Origin: Vibrio sp. qd031
Lineage (GTDB): Bacteria > Pseudomonadota > Gammaproteobacteria > Enterobacterales > Vibrionaceae
Reading direction: 5' to 3'
DNA: 64,000 nucleotides
NCBI RefSeq assembly: GCF_002100145.1
Contig: NZ_JXQD01000025.1
Location: 530,166 to 594,165 of the forward strand
Of the stretch, positions 35,888 to 43,573 are shown one piece after another. A program made the translations under genes and the position numbers. A model generated the notes under the pieces. The model worked only from the letters and a program-made list of their open reading frames with translations. It did no database searches and was not told the DNA's origin. Numbering within the stretch: position 1 is the stretch's first letter; each line of letters begins with the position of its first letter.

Positions 35888-36706
35888 ATGGAACAACTTA
35901 CACTACTTTTACCGGTGTTTTTTGCACTGGTCGCGACGGGTATTGTCGCAGGAATTTTAGCGGGCTTACTGGGTGTCGGCGGCGGCATTGTTATTGTGCC
36001 GGTGCTGTACTTTTTGTTCCAAGGGTTTGATGTGTCTCCTGTGTCAGCCATGTTAATTGCGACTGCCACGTCGCTAGCCACCATTGTACCAACCTCTATC
36101 AGCTCTATTCGTTCGCACCATAAAAATGGCAATGTTGACTGGGACCTGATCCGTTGGTGGGCGCCGTTTGTCACCGGTGGGGTGATCTGCGGAAGCTTAA
36201 TGGTCGCCAAAATTGGTGGTCCATGGTTGACCGGATTGTTTGGTGTGGTTGCGACGGTTTCGGCAGTAAACATGCTGTTTCGTGCCAATGCAGCACCCTT
36301 GTCAAAGCAACTTCCCGCTAAGGCGGGACAAGGTGTAATGGGCACTGTCATCGGATGGCTTAGCTCTATGGTGGGCATTGGTGGTGGCACGTTAACCGTA
36401 CCCACACTCACTGCTTGCAACTTTCCAGCGCACCGCGCAGTAGGCAGCGCAGCGGCAGTCGGGCTTTTAATCGCACTGCCGGGTGTTATCACCATGCTGC
36501 TAGTGGGCACAACGCCTGACGATGCACCTTTTGGGAACGTGGGGTTAGTCAACTGGTTAGGCTTTGCCTGTATCGTGCCGTTAACGGTGGTGTTTTCCCC
36601 AGTCGGCGCTCGAATAGGCAAAGCACTTGACAGCGTGATGCTGAAAAAGGTGTTTGCGGTGACGTTGGCCTTTACTGGCATCCGAATGCTAATTCAAGTC
36701 TTATAG
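35888..36706 (+). CDS. TauE/SafE (DUF81) family membrane exporter
   Basis: Inner-membrane protein of 272 residues with about eight hydrophobic helices. The repeated glycine-rich motifs ILAGLLGVGGGIVIVPVLYF (residues 21-40) and SSMVGIGGGTLTVPTL are diagnostic for the family. It starts 3 bases after hpxW, so it is co-translated with it. Members move small organic or sulfur anions. In this context export of oxalate or oxamate, or uptake of a ureide, is a reasonable guess but not shown. The large antisense ORF over the same bases is a shadow. Confidence 0.87.
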   Translation: MEQLTLLLPVFFALVATGIVAGILAGLLGVGGGIVIVPVLYFLFQGFDVSPVSAMLIATATSLATIVPTSISSIRSHHKNGNVDWDLIRWWAPFVTGGVICGSLMVAKIGGPWLTGLFGVVATVSAVNMLFRANAAPLSKQLPAKAGQGVMGTVIGWLSSMVGIGGGTLTVPTLTACNFPAHRAVGSAAAVGLLIALPGVITMLLVGTTPDDAPFGNVGLVNWLGFACIVPLTVVFSPVGARIGKALDSVMLKKVFAVTLAFTGIRMLIQVL

Positions 36707-36717
36707 CCATTCTTATT

Positions 36718-36749
36718 TGACCAGATGACCAGATGACCAGATGACCAGA
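36718..36749. repeat. Four perfect 8-base tandem repeats (TGACCAGA) upstream of pucG
   Basis: Four exact copies of TGACCAGA in a row. With the preceding T the first unit begins TTGACCA, the RutR half-site, and TTGACCAGATGACCAG matches 11 of 14 defined RutR positions. The array lies 62 bases before the pucG-like start. Confidence 0.9.
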
Positions 36750-36756
36750 AAAACAG

Positions 36757-36770
36757 GTGCACTCGTGCAC
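36757..36770. repeat. Short palindrome between tauE-like gene and pucG
   Basis: GTGCAC-TC-GTGCAC, where each arm is itself a palindrome. Located 8 bases after the tandem repeat array and 40 bases before the pucG ATG. Confidence 0.5.
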
Positions 36771-36810
36771 CCAAGTACAAACAATTAGAAGAACAATAAG
36801 GAAATAACAT

Positions 36811-38094
36811 ATGGACATGTTTGAACGTTTATCGCCTGCGCCGCGTTTGTTAATGGGGCCAGGGCCGATAAACGCATACCCAAGAGTATTGCAAGCCATG
36901 AGTAATCAACTCATTGGCCAATTTGATCCTCAGATGACCGATTACATGAACCAGACGATGGCGCTGTATCGAGGCATTTTTCAAACCAATAACGACGCGA
37001 CGGTTCTTATTGATGGTACAGCGCGTGCCGGAATCGAGGCAGTGCTGGTCTCTTTAATAGAACCCGGTGATAAAGTGTTGGTGCCAATATTTGGTCGATT
37101 TGGTCATTTATTAAAAGAGATCGCGGAACGCGCTGGTGCACAGGTTATTGCCTTTGAGGTGCCTTGGGGCACGGTTGTCCCTGAGTCCACTATCGAGTCT
37201 GCCATTAAGACTCACCGGCCAAAACTATTGGCACTGGTTCAAGGTGATACATCGACCACAATGTTGCAACCGCTTGCCGAAGTTGGCGAGATCTGTCGCC
37301 GACACGGAGTGTTATTTTACTCCGATGTAACGGCGTCCATCGTAGGAAATGAGCTCAAAAGTGACGAGTGGGGACTGGACGCTGTTTCCGCCGGTCTTCA
37401 AAAGTGTTTGGGCGGACCTTCGGGCTCAGCGCCCATTACATTAAGTGAAAAAGCCGTCTCTCTAATTCGCTCACGTAAACACATTGAAGAAGGGATCCGT
37501 ACCGATGATCATATTAGTGGCAGTAACAGTCGAATAGCGTCCAACTATTTTGATATTGGTATGGTGTTGGACTATTGGGGCAGCGAAAGGCTTAACCACC
37601 ATACAGAAGCCAGCAGTATGCTATATGCAGCGCGCGAGTGCGCGCAGCTTAACTTGCAAGAGGGCTTATCTAAGGTCATTGAGCGTCACCAACGTGCTGG
37701 CGCGGCGATGAGCGCAGGTCTCACTGCGATGGGGCTAACGCTGTTTGGCGACCAAAGTCATAAAATGAACAATGTGGTTGGTGTTGTCATCCCTAGTGGC
37801 ATTGATGGTGAAGCGTTGAGAGTCGCGATGCTTACGCAGTTTAATATTGAAATAGGCACCTCATTTGGACCTCTGCACGGCAAAATCTGGCGCATAGGCA
37901 CAATGGGGTACAACGCTCGCTTAGATACCGTACTCACCACGTTAGTCGCTTTGGAAGCCCTGTTAACGCAGGCTGGGGTTCCCGTAAATCAAGGGGCAGC
38001 GTATCCGAGTGCTCTTGCAGAGTTTTCTTGCTCACGACATGTGGTTGGTGGTGTGAACCACACATCACAGGCTACTGCTACTGAGGAGGGTTAA
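36811..38094 (+). CDS. pucG: PucG-like (S)-ureidoglycine--glyoxylate aminotransferase
   Basis: PLP enzyme of 427 residues in the alanine/serine:glyoxylate aminotransferase class. It has LLMGPGPINAYPRVL, GQFDPQMTDYM, VQGDTSTTM, YSDVTAS and the PLP lysine K198 in SAGLQKCLGGPSG. From memory, GQFDP (Gln where alanine:glyoxylate aminotransferases tend to have His) is a PucG trait. It would transaminate ureidoglycine with glyoxylate to oxalurate and glycine. This fits between the allantoate amidohydrolase directly downstream and the oxalurate/oxamate amidohydrolases upstream. The gene abuts the next one with no gap. Confidence 0.85.
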   Translation: MDMFERLSPAPRLLMGPGPINAYPRVLQAMSNQLIGQFDPQMTDYMNQTMALYRGIFQTNNDATVLIDGTARAGIEAVLVSLIEPGDKVLVPIFGRFGHLLKEIAERAGAQVIAFEVPWGTVVPESTIESAIKTHRPKLLALVQGDTSTTMLQPLAEVGEICRRHGVLFYSDVTASIVGNELKSDEWGLDAVSAGLQKCLGGPSGSAPITLSEKAVSLIRSRKHIEEGIRTDDHISGSNSRIASNYFDIGMVLDYWGSERLNHHTEASSMLYAARECAQLNLQEGLSKVIERHQRAGAAMSAGLTAMGLTLFGDQSHKMNNVVGVVIPSGIDGEALRVAMLTQFNIEIGTSFGPLHGKIWRIGTMGYNARLDTVLTTLVALEALLTQAGVPVNQGAAYPSALAEFSCSRHVVGGVNHTSQATATEEG

Positions 38095-39408
38095 ATGAAC
38101 GAAACGTTAACTTCTCTAGACTCTTACAACAAAGACACTAACACCGCAGACACTAGCAGCGCAGTGACTAACGAATTAGCCGCGCGAGCATTGGAATACT
38201 GTGAGCAGTTGGCTTTATTGACTCAGACCCCAGGCCAAGTTGACCGTCGTTATCTTACCAGTGAGCATCAACAGGCCAACCACACACTGGTTGAGTGGGC
38301 AAGTGAGTATCAACTCAGTAGCTGGCAAGACGCAGCGGGCAATCAATGGCTTAGATTGCCAAGCGCCAATACTAATGCCAAGCGACTCATTATAGGCTCT
38401 CATACCGACAGCGTTCCCAATGCAGGCAAGTACGATGGAGTATTGGGCGTGGTGCTTGGGTTGGTAATTTTACAGCAGTTGTCCAAGCAAAAATCGCAGT
38501 TTGACTATCACATCGACGTTGTTGGTTTTGGGGACGAAGAAGGCACCCGCTTTGGGTGTACATTACTGGGAAGCTCGGCCATCGCGGGTAAGTGGAACCC
38601 TGCTTGGCGAGAGCTTACCGATGCTGACGGCATCAGCCTTGCACAAGCGATGCACGAGTTTGGACTCGATGCATCTAAAGTCTCTCGCGCCCACATCGAC
38701 AGCAATGAAGTGCTTGGCTATGTAGAATTGCATATTGAACAGGGCCCTGTGCTAGAAGAGAAAGATTTGTCGTTGGCGGCGGTGTCTTCGATTGCTGGCG
38801 CGAGACGCTTTGACATTGAAATTCATGGCCATGCTGGGCACGCAGGAACAGTCCCTATGGCATTGAGAAGCGATGCGCTAGTGTGTGCCAGTCGATGGGT
38901 CGAGTCGGTGTACCAACGAGCAATGCAAACCGCTCACAGCGACCATCCTGTTGTGGCCACGGTGGGTAAAATGCAGGTGATGCCAGGAGGGGTAAATGTT
39001 ATTCCTGGTAGTGTGGCGTTAAGCTTGGATATTCGAAGTAGCAGCGATGCGGCTCGAGATGCGGTCATCGAAGCACTACAACAGGATTTAGAGCAGCTGT
39101 GCTCTGACATGCCCAATGGCCGTTTAAAATGGCTTCAAACCCACAACGCAAGTGCTGTAGCTTGCGATCCTCTTATGACGAAGCGCGTGCTCACAATAAT
39201 GGAACAGTTAGGTGAGTCATCGACTTGCTTAGTGTCTGGGGCAGGGCACGACGCAATGATATTGGCCGATAGAATGCCGGTTTCAATGATCTTTATGCGT
39301 TGCGAAGGGGGAGTGAGCCATCACCCAGCCGAATCGGTCACTCAGCACGATACTATGAAGGCAGTGCAATCACTGCTGCTCCTCGTGGAATCATATGCTC
39401 ACGAGTAA
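38095..39408 (+). CDS. allC: Allantoate amidohydrolase (M20 family)
   Basis: Dinuclear metal hydrolase of 437 residues. Metal and catalytic motifs are IGSHTDSVPNAGKYDGVLGV, FGDEEGTRFGCTLLGS, LHIEQGPVLEE, SGAGHDAM and GGVSHHPAES, as in the allantoate amidohydrolase / N-carbamoyl-amino acid hydrolase group. It would convert allantoate to ureidoglycine, CO2 and ammonia. The first 40 residues are an extra Ser/Thr-rich stretch. It starts directly after the pucG stop. N-carbamoyl amino acid hydrolase is the main alternative; genomic context favours AllC. Confidence 0.87.
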   Translation: MNETLTSLDSYNKDTNTADTSSAVTNELAARALEYCEQLALLTQTPGQVDRRYLTSEHQQANHTLVEWASEYQLSSWQDAAGNQWLRLPSANTNAKRLIIGSHTDSVPNAGKYDGVLGVVLGLVILQQLSKQKSQFDYHIDVVGFGDEEGTRFGCTLLGSSAIAGKWNPAWRELTDADGISLAQAMHEFGLDASKVSRAHIDSNEVLGYVELHIEQGPVLEEKDLSLAAVSSIAGARRFDIEIHGHAGHAGTVPMALRSDALVCASRWVESVYQRAMQTAHSDHPVVATVGKMQVMPGGVNVIPGSVALSLDIRSSSDAARDAVIEALQQDLEQLCSDMPNGRLKWLQTHNASAVACDPLMTKRVLTIMEQLGESSTCLVSGAGHDAMILADRMPVSMIFMRCEGGVSHHPAESVTQHDTMKAVQSLLLLVESYAHE

Positions 39409-39581
39409 TTGTGCTTGTCCGCTGCTCTAAAGTGGTTCATCGCTTGGCTTAGTGATGTGGATTGTGAGTGTCACTTTTAGGAAATTTCCTCAATAGCGCC
39501 TATGAATTACTGTATCTAGCCGTTAAATACGTTAATTTTGACTATCTTAGAATATTTGCACTTGGGAAAAGGAAAGTCGTC

Positions 39582-40106
39582 ATGAGAGCCCTAAAATACG
39601 TAGTCACAATCATCTCGTTGTTAGTTAGTTTTTCCAGCTTTGCTGCGCTAACGGCCACTAAAGTTGAAAACTGGATGGCAGCGATACCGGCAATTGAGCA
39701 GTGGTCTAGTGATAACGGCGACATTCTCGAGCAATTTGACTCTAAAGTTCAAGGGTTGAGCGACGAAGAAGCAGAGGCAATGCTCAAAAAAGAGTCATTT
39801 TATCCCGAGTTTTCAAAAATGATTAATGGCTATGGCTTCGATAGCATTACCGAACTCAAAGAGACCAGTTTCGAAATATTTGGTGCGGCGATGAGCCCCG
39901 AGATGGTCGCTCAAATGGAGGAAGGTCTTGCACAATCAGCCGCCATGCTTGAGAGTGAATACGCAAACGAGGCGATGAAGAAAAATATTGAAGCTGGCCA
40001 AGCGGCCATTACTTCGTTACTTGAATACGCCAAACAAACCACCGACGCCGACCGTGAAGCTATTGCGCCTTATCTCACTGAGATAGAGCAAATGATGAAT
40101 AACTGA
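39582..40106 (+). CDS. Hypothetical secreted protein
   Basis: Protein of 174 residues starting at the ATG 39582, which has AAAAGGAAAG upstream; the ORF extends 114 bases further but without a ribosome binding site. A signal peptide covers residues 1-21 (SFSSFA-AL). The mature part is acidic and helical, rich in Met, Glu and Ala (LSDEEAEAMLKKE, MSPEMVAQMEEGL). I do not recognise the family. It is likely periplasmic and monocistronic, with the LuxR-like gene ending one base after it on the other strand. Confidence 0.7.
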   Translation: MRALKYVVTIISLLVSFSSFAALTATKVENWMAAIPAIEQWSSDNGDILEQFDSKVQGLSDEEAEAMLKKESFYPEFSKMINGYGFDSITELKETSFEIFGAAMSPEMVAQMEEGLAQSAAMLESEYANEAMKKNIEAGQAAITSLLEYAKQTTDADREAIAPYLTEIEQMMNN

Positions 40107-40397
40107 TCACGAATACGCGAGCAGCAAAGATAGCAACTCCTGCTGCGAGTGGGTGTTAGTCCTGCGCAACAATACGTTAATGTATTTACGAGTCGTTTCG
40201 ACACTCACCTCCATACGTTGCGAAACTCGCTTTCCAGATTGACCTTGCGCTAAAAAGCATAGGGTTTGATACTCACGCTCGGTAAGGTTAAACAGTGGTC
40301 TTGTCCAAGAGAAATCGTGTGCGATCGGCATAATCAATTGATGCAGCACACAATTTTTGCCTAGTGATGGCATTAACGGTAAAAGCCTAAACAGCAT
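40107..40397 (-). CDS. Short LuxR-type HTH protein (possibly a truncated regulator)
   Basis: Protein of 96 residues whose C-terminal 60 residues form a LuxR/GerE helix-turn-helix (FNLTEREYQTLCFLAQGQS, then VSVETTRKYINVLLRR). The N-terminal 35 residues do not form a receiver or autoinducer domain, and stop codons precede it in frame. It is either a free-standing HTH protein or the remnant of a larger regulator. Gene order gives no partner. Confidence 0.6.
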   Translation of the reverse strand: MLFRLLPLMPSLGKNCVLHQLIMPIAHDFSWTRPLFNLTEREYQTLCFLAQGQSGKRVSQRMEVSVETTRKYINVLLRRTNTHSQQELLSLLLAYS

Positions 40398-40543
40398 AGG
40401 CGCTTAGCTGATCCCGAGATCAAAACTGCTTTAAGGCTTCCTTACCTTCTTCTCCACAGCCATCACTAGATACCAACATCACTATGAGGTGTATACGGTA
40501 TTTGACTTATATGCGCCTAGAATTCTTACATCCTTCAGTGATA

Positions 40544-41041
40544 TTACTTCTCAATTTTCAACAAAGCTTTATCCATTAAAAGCTCTGCTAGAAGCGTATA
40601 GCGCTCAAGACCTAGTTGCTGTTTTAGTTGTGCATCAAACTGAGCTTTGATCTCTGTAATTTGCGTACAGATCTCTTTGCCTGTTGTGGTGAGAGTGAGT
40701 AGTTTGTTTCGCTTATTGTTGTTCTCTTCCGATGATTTGATAAGCCCTAGAGCGATCAATTGTTTGACCTGTTTGTGGACTGCTTGCCGACTAACATTCA
40801 TGAAGCGCGCAGCGTCGCTGGCGCTGATTGGTTGATGCTGGATCAAGCTTAATAGGTAGGTATCTGTATCAGAAAATCTTAACTCAAAACGGGCATGGAT
40901 TTTTTCCATTGTCTGTTTTCTCAAGGTTTTATGGCATTCGCTGATGATGTCTACCATGCCAAGCGTTTTCATGAAATCGCTGTGATTCACATTTAGGCCT
41001 CGTTGATTACAGAAAGGCGCCATGGTAAGCAAATCTACCAT
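40544..41041 (-). CDS. MarR-family transcriptional regulator
   Basis: Winged-helix regulator of about 165 residues. The MarR core is ISASDAARFMNVSRQAVHKQVKQLIALGLIKSSEE followed by the wing NKRNKLLTLTTTGKEI. The ORF continues upstream across the divergent gene, so the real start is one of the Met codons at 41041 or 41023; I chose 41041. An operator palindrome lies 5 bases before it, indicating autoregulation. It is divergent from the DUF2798 gene it probably controls. Confidence 0.8.
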   Translation of the reverse strand: MVDLLTMAPFCNQRGLNVNHSDFMKTLGMVDIISECHKTLRKQTMEKIHARFELRFSDTDTYLLSLIQHQPISASDAARFMNVSRQAVHKQVKQLIALGLIKSSEENNNKRNKLLTLTTTGKEICTQITEIKAQFDAQLKQQLGLERYTLLAELLMDKALLKIEK

Positions 41042-41045
41042 TTTT

Positions 41046-41060
41046 GTCAATTTAGTTGAC
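41046..41060. promoter_or_regulatory. MarR-type operator, proximal copy
   Basis: GTCAA-TTTAG-TTGAC, perfect 5-base arms, extended by T...A to TGTCAATTTAGTTGACA. It overlaps the ribosome binding region of the marR gene. Confidence 0.7.
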
Positions 41061-41087
41061 AGTGCGGGGGTTGGTTCTGTATCTTTC

Positions 41088-41102
41088 GTCAACTTAGTTG
41101 AC
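41088..41102. promoter_or_regulatory. MarR-type operator, distal copy
   Basis: GTCAA-CTTAG-TTGAC, nearly identical to the copy at 41046. Centres are 42 bases apart, four helical turns, so two dimers would sit on the same DNA face. It lies 24 bases before the DUF2798 start. Confidence 0.7.
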
Positions 41103-41126
41103 AATGTGGCAAGGTAAATAGATAAG

Positions 41127-41603
41127 ATGGGTAAGAACAGGTTCGAAAATTTTGTATTTTCATTAACGATGTGCTTTTTTATGGTTTTGGGGATGACGAC
41201 ATACAACAATGCATTGATGACTAAGGATCCGATTGCGACATTAGCAAGCTTAGCTTCGGTGCAGGTTGCTATGGTATTTTTGGTCGCGTTTATTATTGAC
41301 TGGTTTGCTGTTGCGCCTGTTGTAAAGAGCGTAGTGTCTCGTTTCACCACAGACACTACGCCAATGATTATTAAGATACTCTCTATATCAAGTTTAATGG
41401 TACTGCTGATGTGTACCGCAATGTCTTTTTTAGCAACAATTGCACTGGGTTATGAAGGGTCGTTTTTGCTGGCGTTTGCAAACGTATTCTTCATGAACTT
41501 AGTATTTGCCTTACCGCTACAGTTTTTGTTTGCTGGCCCGATAGCTAGGTTTTTGTTTTTCAAAATGTTCCCTAAGCCGCAACCGGCATTGAACGCTGCA
41601 TAG
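41127..41603 (+). CDS. DUF2798-repeat membrane protein
   Basis: Inner-membrane protein of 158 residues with four helices (about 9-30, 44-66, 84-108, 115-140). It reads as two DUF2798 repeats: FVFSLTMCFFMVLGMTTYNN and the related second half ANVFFMNLVFALPLQFLFAGP. Function unknown; members are often next to MarR or TetR regulators, as here. Confidence 0.8.
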   Translation: MGKNRFENFVFSLTMCFFMVLGMTTYNNALMTKDPIATLASLASVQVAMVFLVAFIIDWFAVAPVVKSVVSRFTTDTTPMIIKILSISSLMVLLMCTAMSFLATIALGYEGSFLLAFANVFFMNLVFALPLQFLFAGPIARFLFFKMFPKPQPALNAA

Positions 41604-41623
41604 CGAACACGCACAGTGACTAT

Positions 41624-41661
41624 CAGCGCAACCGTTAATCACCTGATGTATGGTTGCGCTG
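41624..41661. terminator. Hairpin between DUF2798 and porin genes
   Basis: CAGCGCAACC / GGTTGCGCTG with 10-base perfect arms and an 18-base loop, followed by TTGTTATT. Located between convergent genes, so it may act for both. Confidence 0.7.
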
Positions 41662-41683
41662 TTGTTATTGTTAAGCAATAAAG

Positions 41684-42787
41684 TTAGAACGCGTAGAACA
41701 AGCGAACGCGCGCTCCAAAATCGTCGTCCTCAGAATAAGCGCTCTGATTATTCGTGTCGTTATTGATGGTGGTGTAGTACGTTCCCAATAGTACTGAAAA
41801 GTCATCAACCAACACATTAGTAAACTCATACGATGCATAAGTCGTGTTTACCGTAACGTTTCCTTTTGCCCACGTTGAGTCGTAGTCGTTGTTTGCGTAT
41901 ACATAGCCAATACCAAAGCCAGAGTGCATAAGGTTCAATCCTGCCGACAGGTTATCTTCGTCAACTGCGTCCATGTACGAGACATTGGCATTCACATTAG
42001 TATTGCCGGATTGCCAGTTACCCGTTACACCGTATCCGGTACGATCAGAGACGTCGACGCCATTACTGGTCACAGCCGCGTTACTCACTAAGTTAGTTTC
42101 TAGTGCAGCAGCGAATGTAAAGTCACCTGTTTGATAGGCGACTACCGGTCTAACGTAGAAGGAGTCTTTAGTCTGAGTAATCACTTGGCCATGGTAGGTT
42201 TTATCGACGCCAGTTTCGCCAGCAAACAGACCTGAACGATCGCCAAACATAGTCCCTAGTTCAACATACCAATTTCCAAAGGTTTGGTTATACATAAGTT
42301 GACCATCGGATCCGCGGCCGCGCGCTTCCTTCATTTGATAAACGTAAGCGCTGTCGTTGGAGTACAACTCATTAGAAGTATTACCTGAATACTCTAAGAA
42401 CACATCTAGCCCTACTGGGAACATGTCGTAAGCTTCAAATCGACCCGCTGTAACTTTCCAGGCTTCTAGTTTTCCGAATTCAAAATACGCGTCGTCGAGT
42501 GCGATGTTGCCAGTGCTCTCAAAGAGAGGTTGGGTCTTTACGCCAACGAAATAGCCATTGTCGCTGTATTTCTCACCCGCAAATTCAATAAGTACTCGTC
42601 CATCTTGGTTAAACTCAGATTGTTGCTGTGCGTTTGAATCTCTTTGTTGGTAGTTGAAGTTTAGCTCTACGTTACCACCAATAGAAAAGTTACCTGTTTC
42701 ACCGTCTACGATGTTGATCCCAGCGTTCGCCGTCATTGCTGCTGTAACGAAGAGTGACGTCACGGAAAGTCTAAATACTGTGTTCAT
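41684..42787 (-). CDS. Outer-membrane porin, probably carbohydrate-selective
   Basis: Outer-membrane beta-barrel protein of 367 residues. A signal peptide ends at about residue 22 (TANA-GI). The mature part has alternating strand patterns, many Asn/Asp-rich turns and a C-terminal ARVRLFYAF ending in Phe, the BAM recognition signature. It precedes the sucrose genes on the same strand as scrA and may let sucrose across the outer membrane. A candidate operator with arms matching those upstream of scrK lies 103 bases before its start. Confidence 0.82.
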   Translation of the reverse strand: MNTVFRLSVTSLFVTAAMTANAGINIVDGETGNFSIGGNVELNFNYQQRDSNAQQQSEFNQDGRVLIEFAGEKYSDNGYFVGVKTQPLFESTGNIALDDAYFEFGKLEAWKVTAGRFEAYDMFPVGLDVFLEYSGNTSNELYSNDSAYVYQMKEARGRGSDGQLMYNQTFGNWYVELGTMFGDRSGLFAGETGVDKTYHGQVITQTKDSFYVRPVVAYQTGDFTFAAALETNLVSNAAVTSNGVDVSDRTGYGVTGNWQSGNTNVNANVSYMDAVDEDNLSAGLNLMHSGFGIGYVYANNDYDSTWAKGNVTVNTTYASYEFTNVLVDDFSVLLGTYYTTINNDTNNQSAYSEDDDFGARVRLFYAF

Positions 42788-42888
42788 TTTTCTATTCCTC
42801 TATGTCATTTATTATGTTTTGATTTTCTCTACTGAGTGTCCTCGGTAGGCACTGCAATTTTTGACCAAGTTAAATGACTGAGCAATCA

Positions 42889-42904
42889 ACTAAAACCTTT
42901 TAGT
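42889..42904. promoter_or_regulatory. Palindrome upstream of the porin gene
   Basis: ACTAAAA-CC-TTTTAGT, perfect 7-base arms. The CTAAA/TTTAG arms and spacing equal those of the scrK and amylosucrase sites, though the centre (ACCT) differs from TCGn. Confidence 0.5.
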
Positions 42905-43508
42905 AGAGTTTGATCACGGGCCTTTAGTTAAGTTTTATATGTTTTTATAATATTGGGTTATGTCTAAAAATAGGTCATTCTTATTCTATACCCCTTTGTA
43001 GCATATTGACTCGTTAAACATGCTCTAATGACCGATTTGAGGTGTTCTATATCAGCATCAAGAGCTCACTAACTTGGGTTGGTGAAAGTTAGGATTTTTA
43101 CACAAAAGCGCATTTGGAATAATGTGATTCGTCGGACTAGTAGGCACTTTGTGCAAAAGTTACATCGCCTCAATCATATCGCTGGGCTAAATTTTGCTGT
43201 TATCAATTGGGCGTTAGAAAAAGTGGCGTCTATGTATTGCGTGCATTTGAGTATGGCTTTAGACCAAAGTAATTTGGGTAGTAAGAACATAACTTAAAGA
43301 ATGAAAGTCTCGCGTAAATTGATGACCCGTAAACGGTTAGTTCAATCAGTTTGTCGTCAACTAATGACTAAAGAAACTGCGTGCAGTTGAAGCACTCACA
43401 GCACAATGAAACTGGCAACCAACTAGCGTGAGAATCAGGTGCCTGGCACATTTCGTGAACATCAATGCCCGAGCATTTTATTTCATCATTGAGCGTAAAC
43501 GGAAAACG

Positions 43509-43539
43509 AAAAAAAGCCTGTAGCAAAGCGGCTACAGGC
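43509..43539 (-). terminator. Rho-independent terminator of scrA
   Basis: On the minus strand GCCTGTAGC pairs with GCTACAGGC around a 6-base loop and is followed by a T-run. It lies about 35 bases after the scrA stop. Confidence 0.9.
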
Positions 43540-43573
43540 AATACGCATAGGCAATAACACTAAGTGGGGGGGA

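Larger units (their letters stand above)
42788..43573. other. 786-base region without a convincing gene
   Basis: Holds the porin promoter, the palindrome at 42889-42904, a 14-base palindrome AACTGCGTGCAGTT (43375-43388) and the scrA terminator. A 72-codon ORF at 43079-43297 has no recognisable domain or ribosome binding site and I do not call it. Confidence 0.5.

Noticed and set aside
35860..36681. Long minus-strand ORF (273 codons) over the TauE/SafE gene
   Set aside because: It is antisense to a clear membrane protein with family motifs, has unusual Thr/Pro/Ala-rich composition and no recognised domain; a shadow ORF.
41042..41356. N-terminal extension of the MarR ORF
   Set aside because: It runs through both operators and antisense to the DUF2798 gene, and the MarR core begins after it.
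43079..43297. 72-codon ORF between porin and scrA
   Set aside because: No domain, no ribosome binding site, and basic/aromatic composition typical of chance ORFs.
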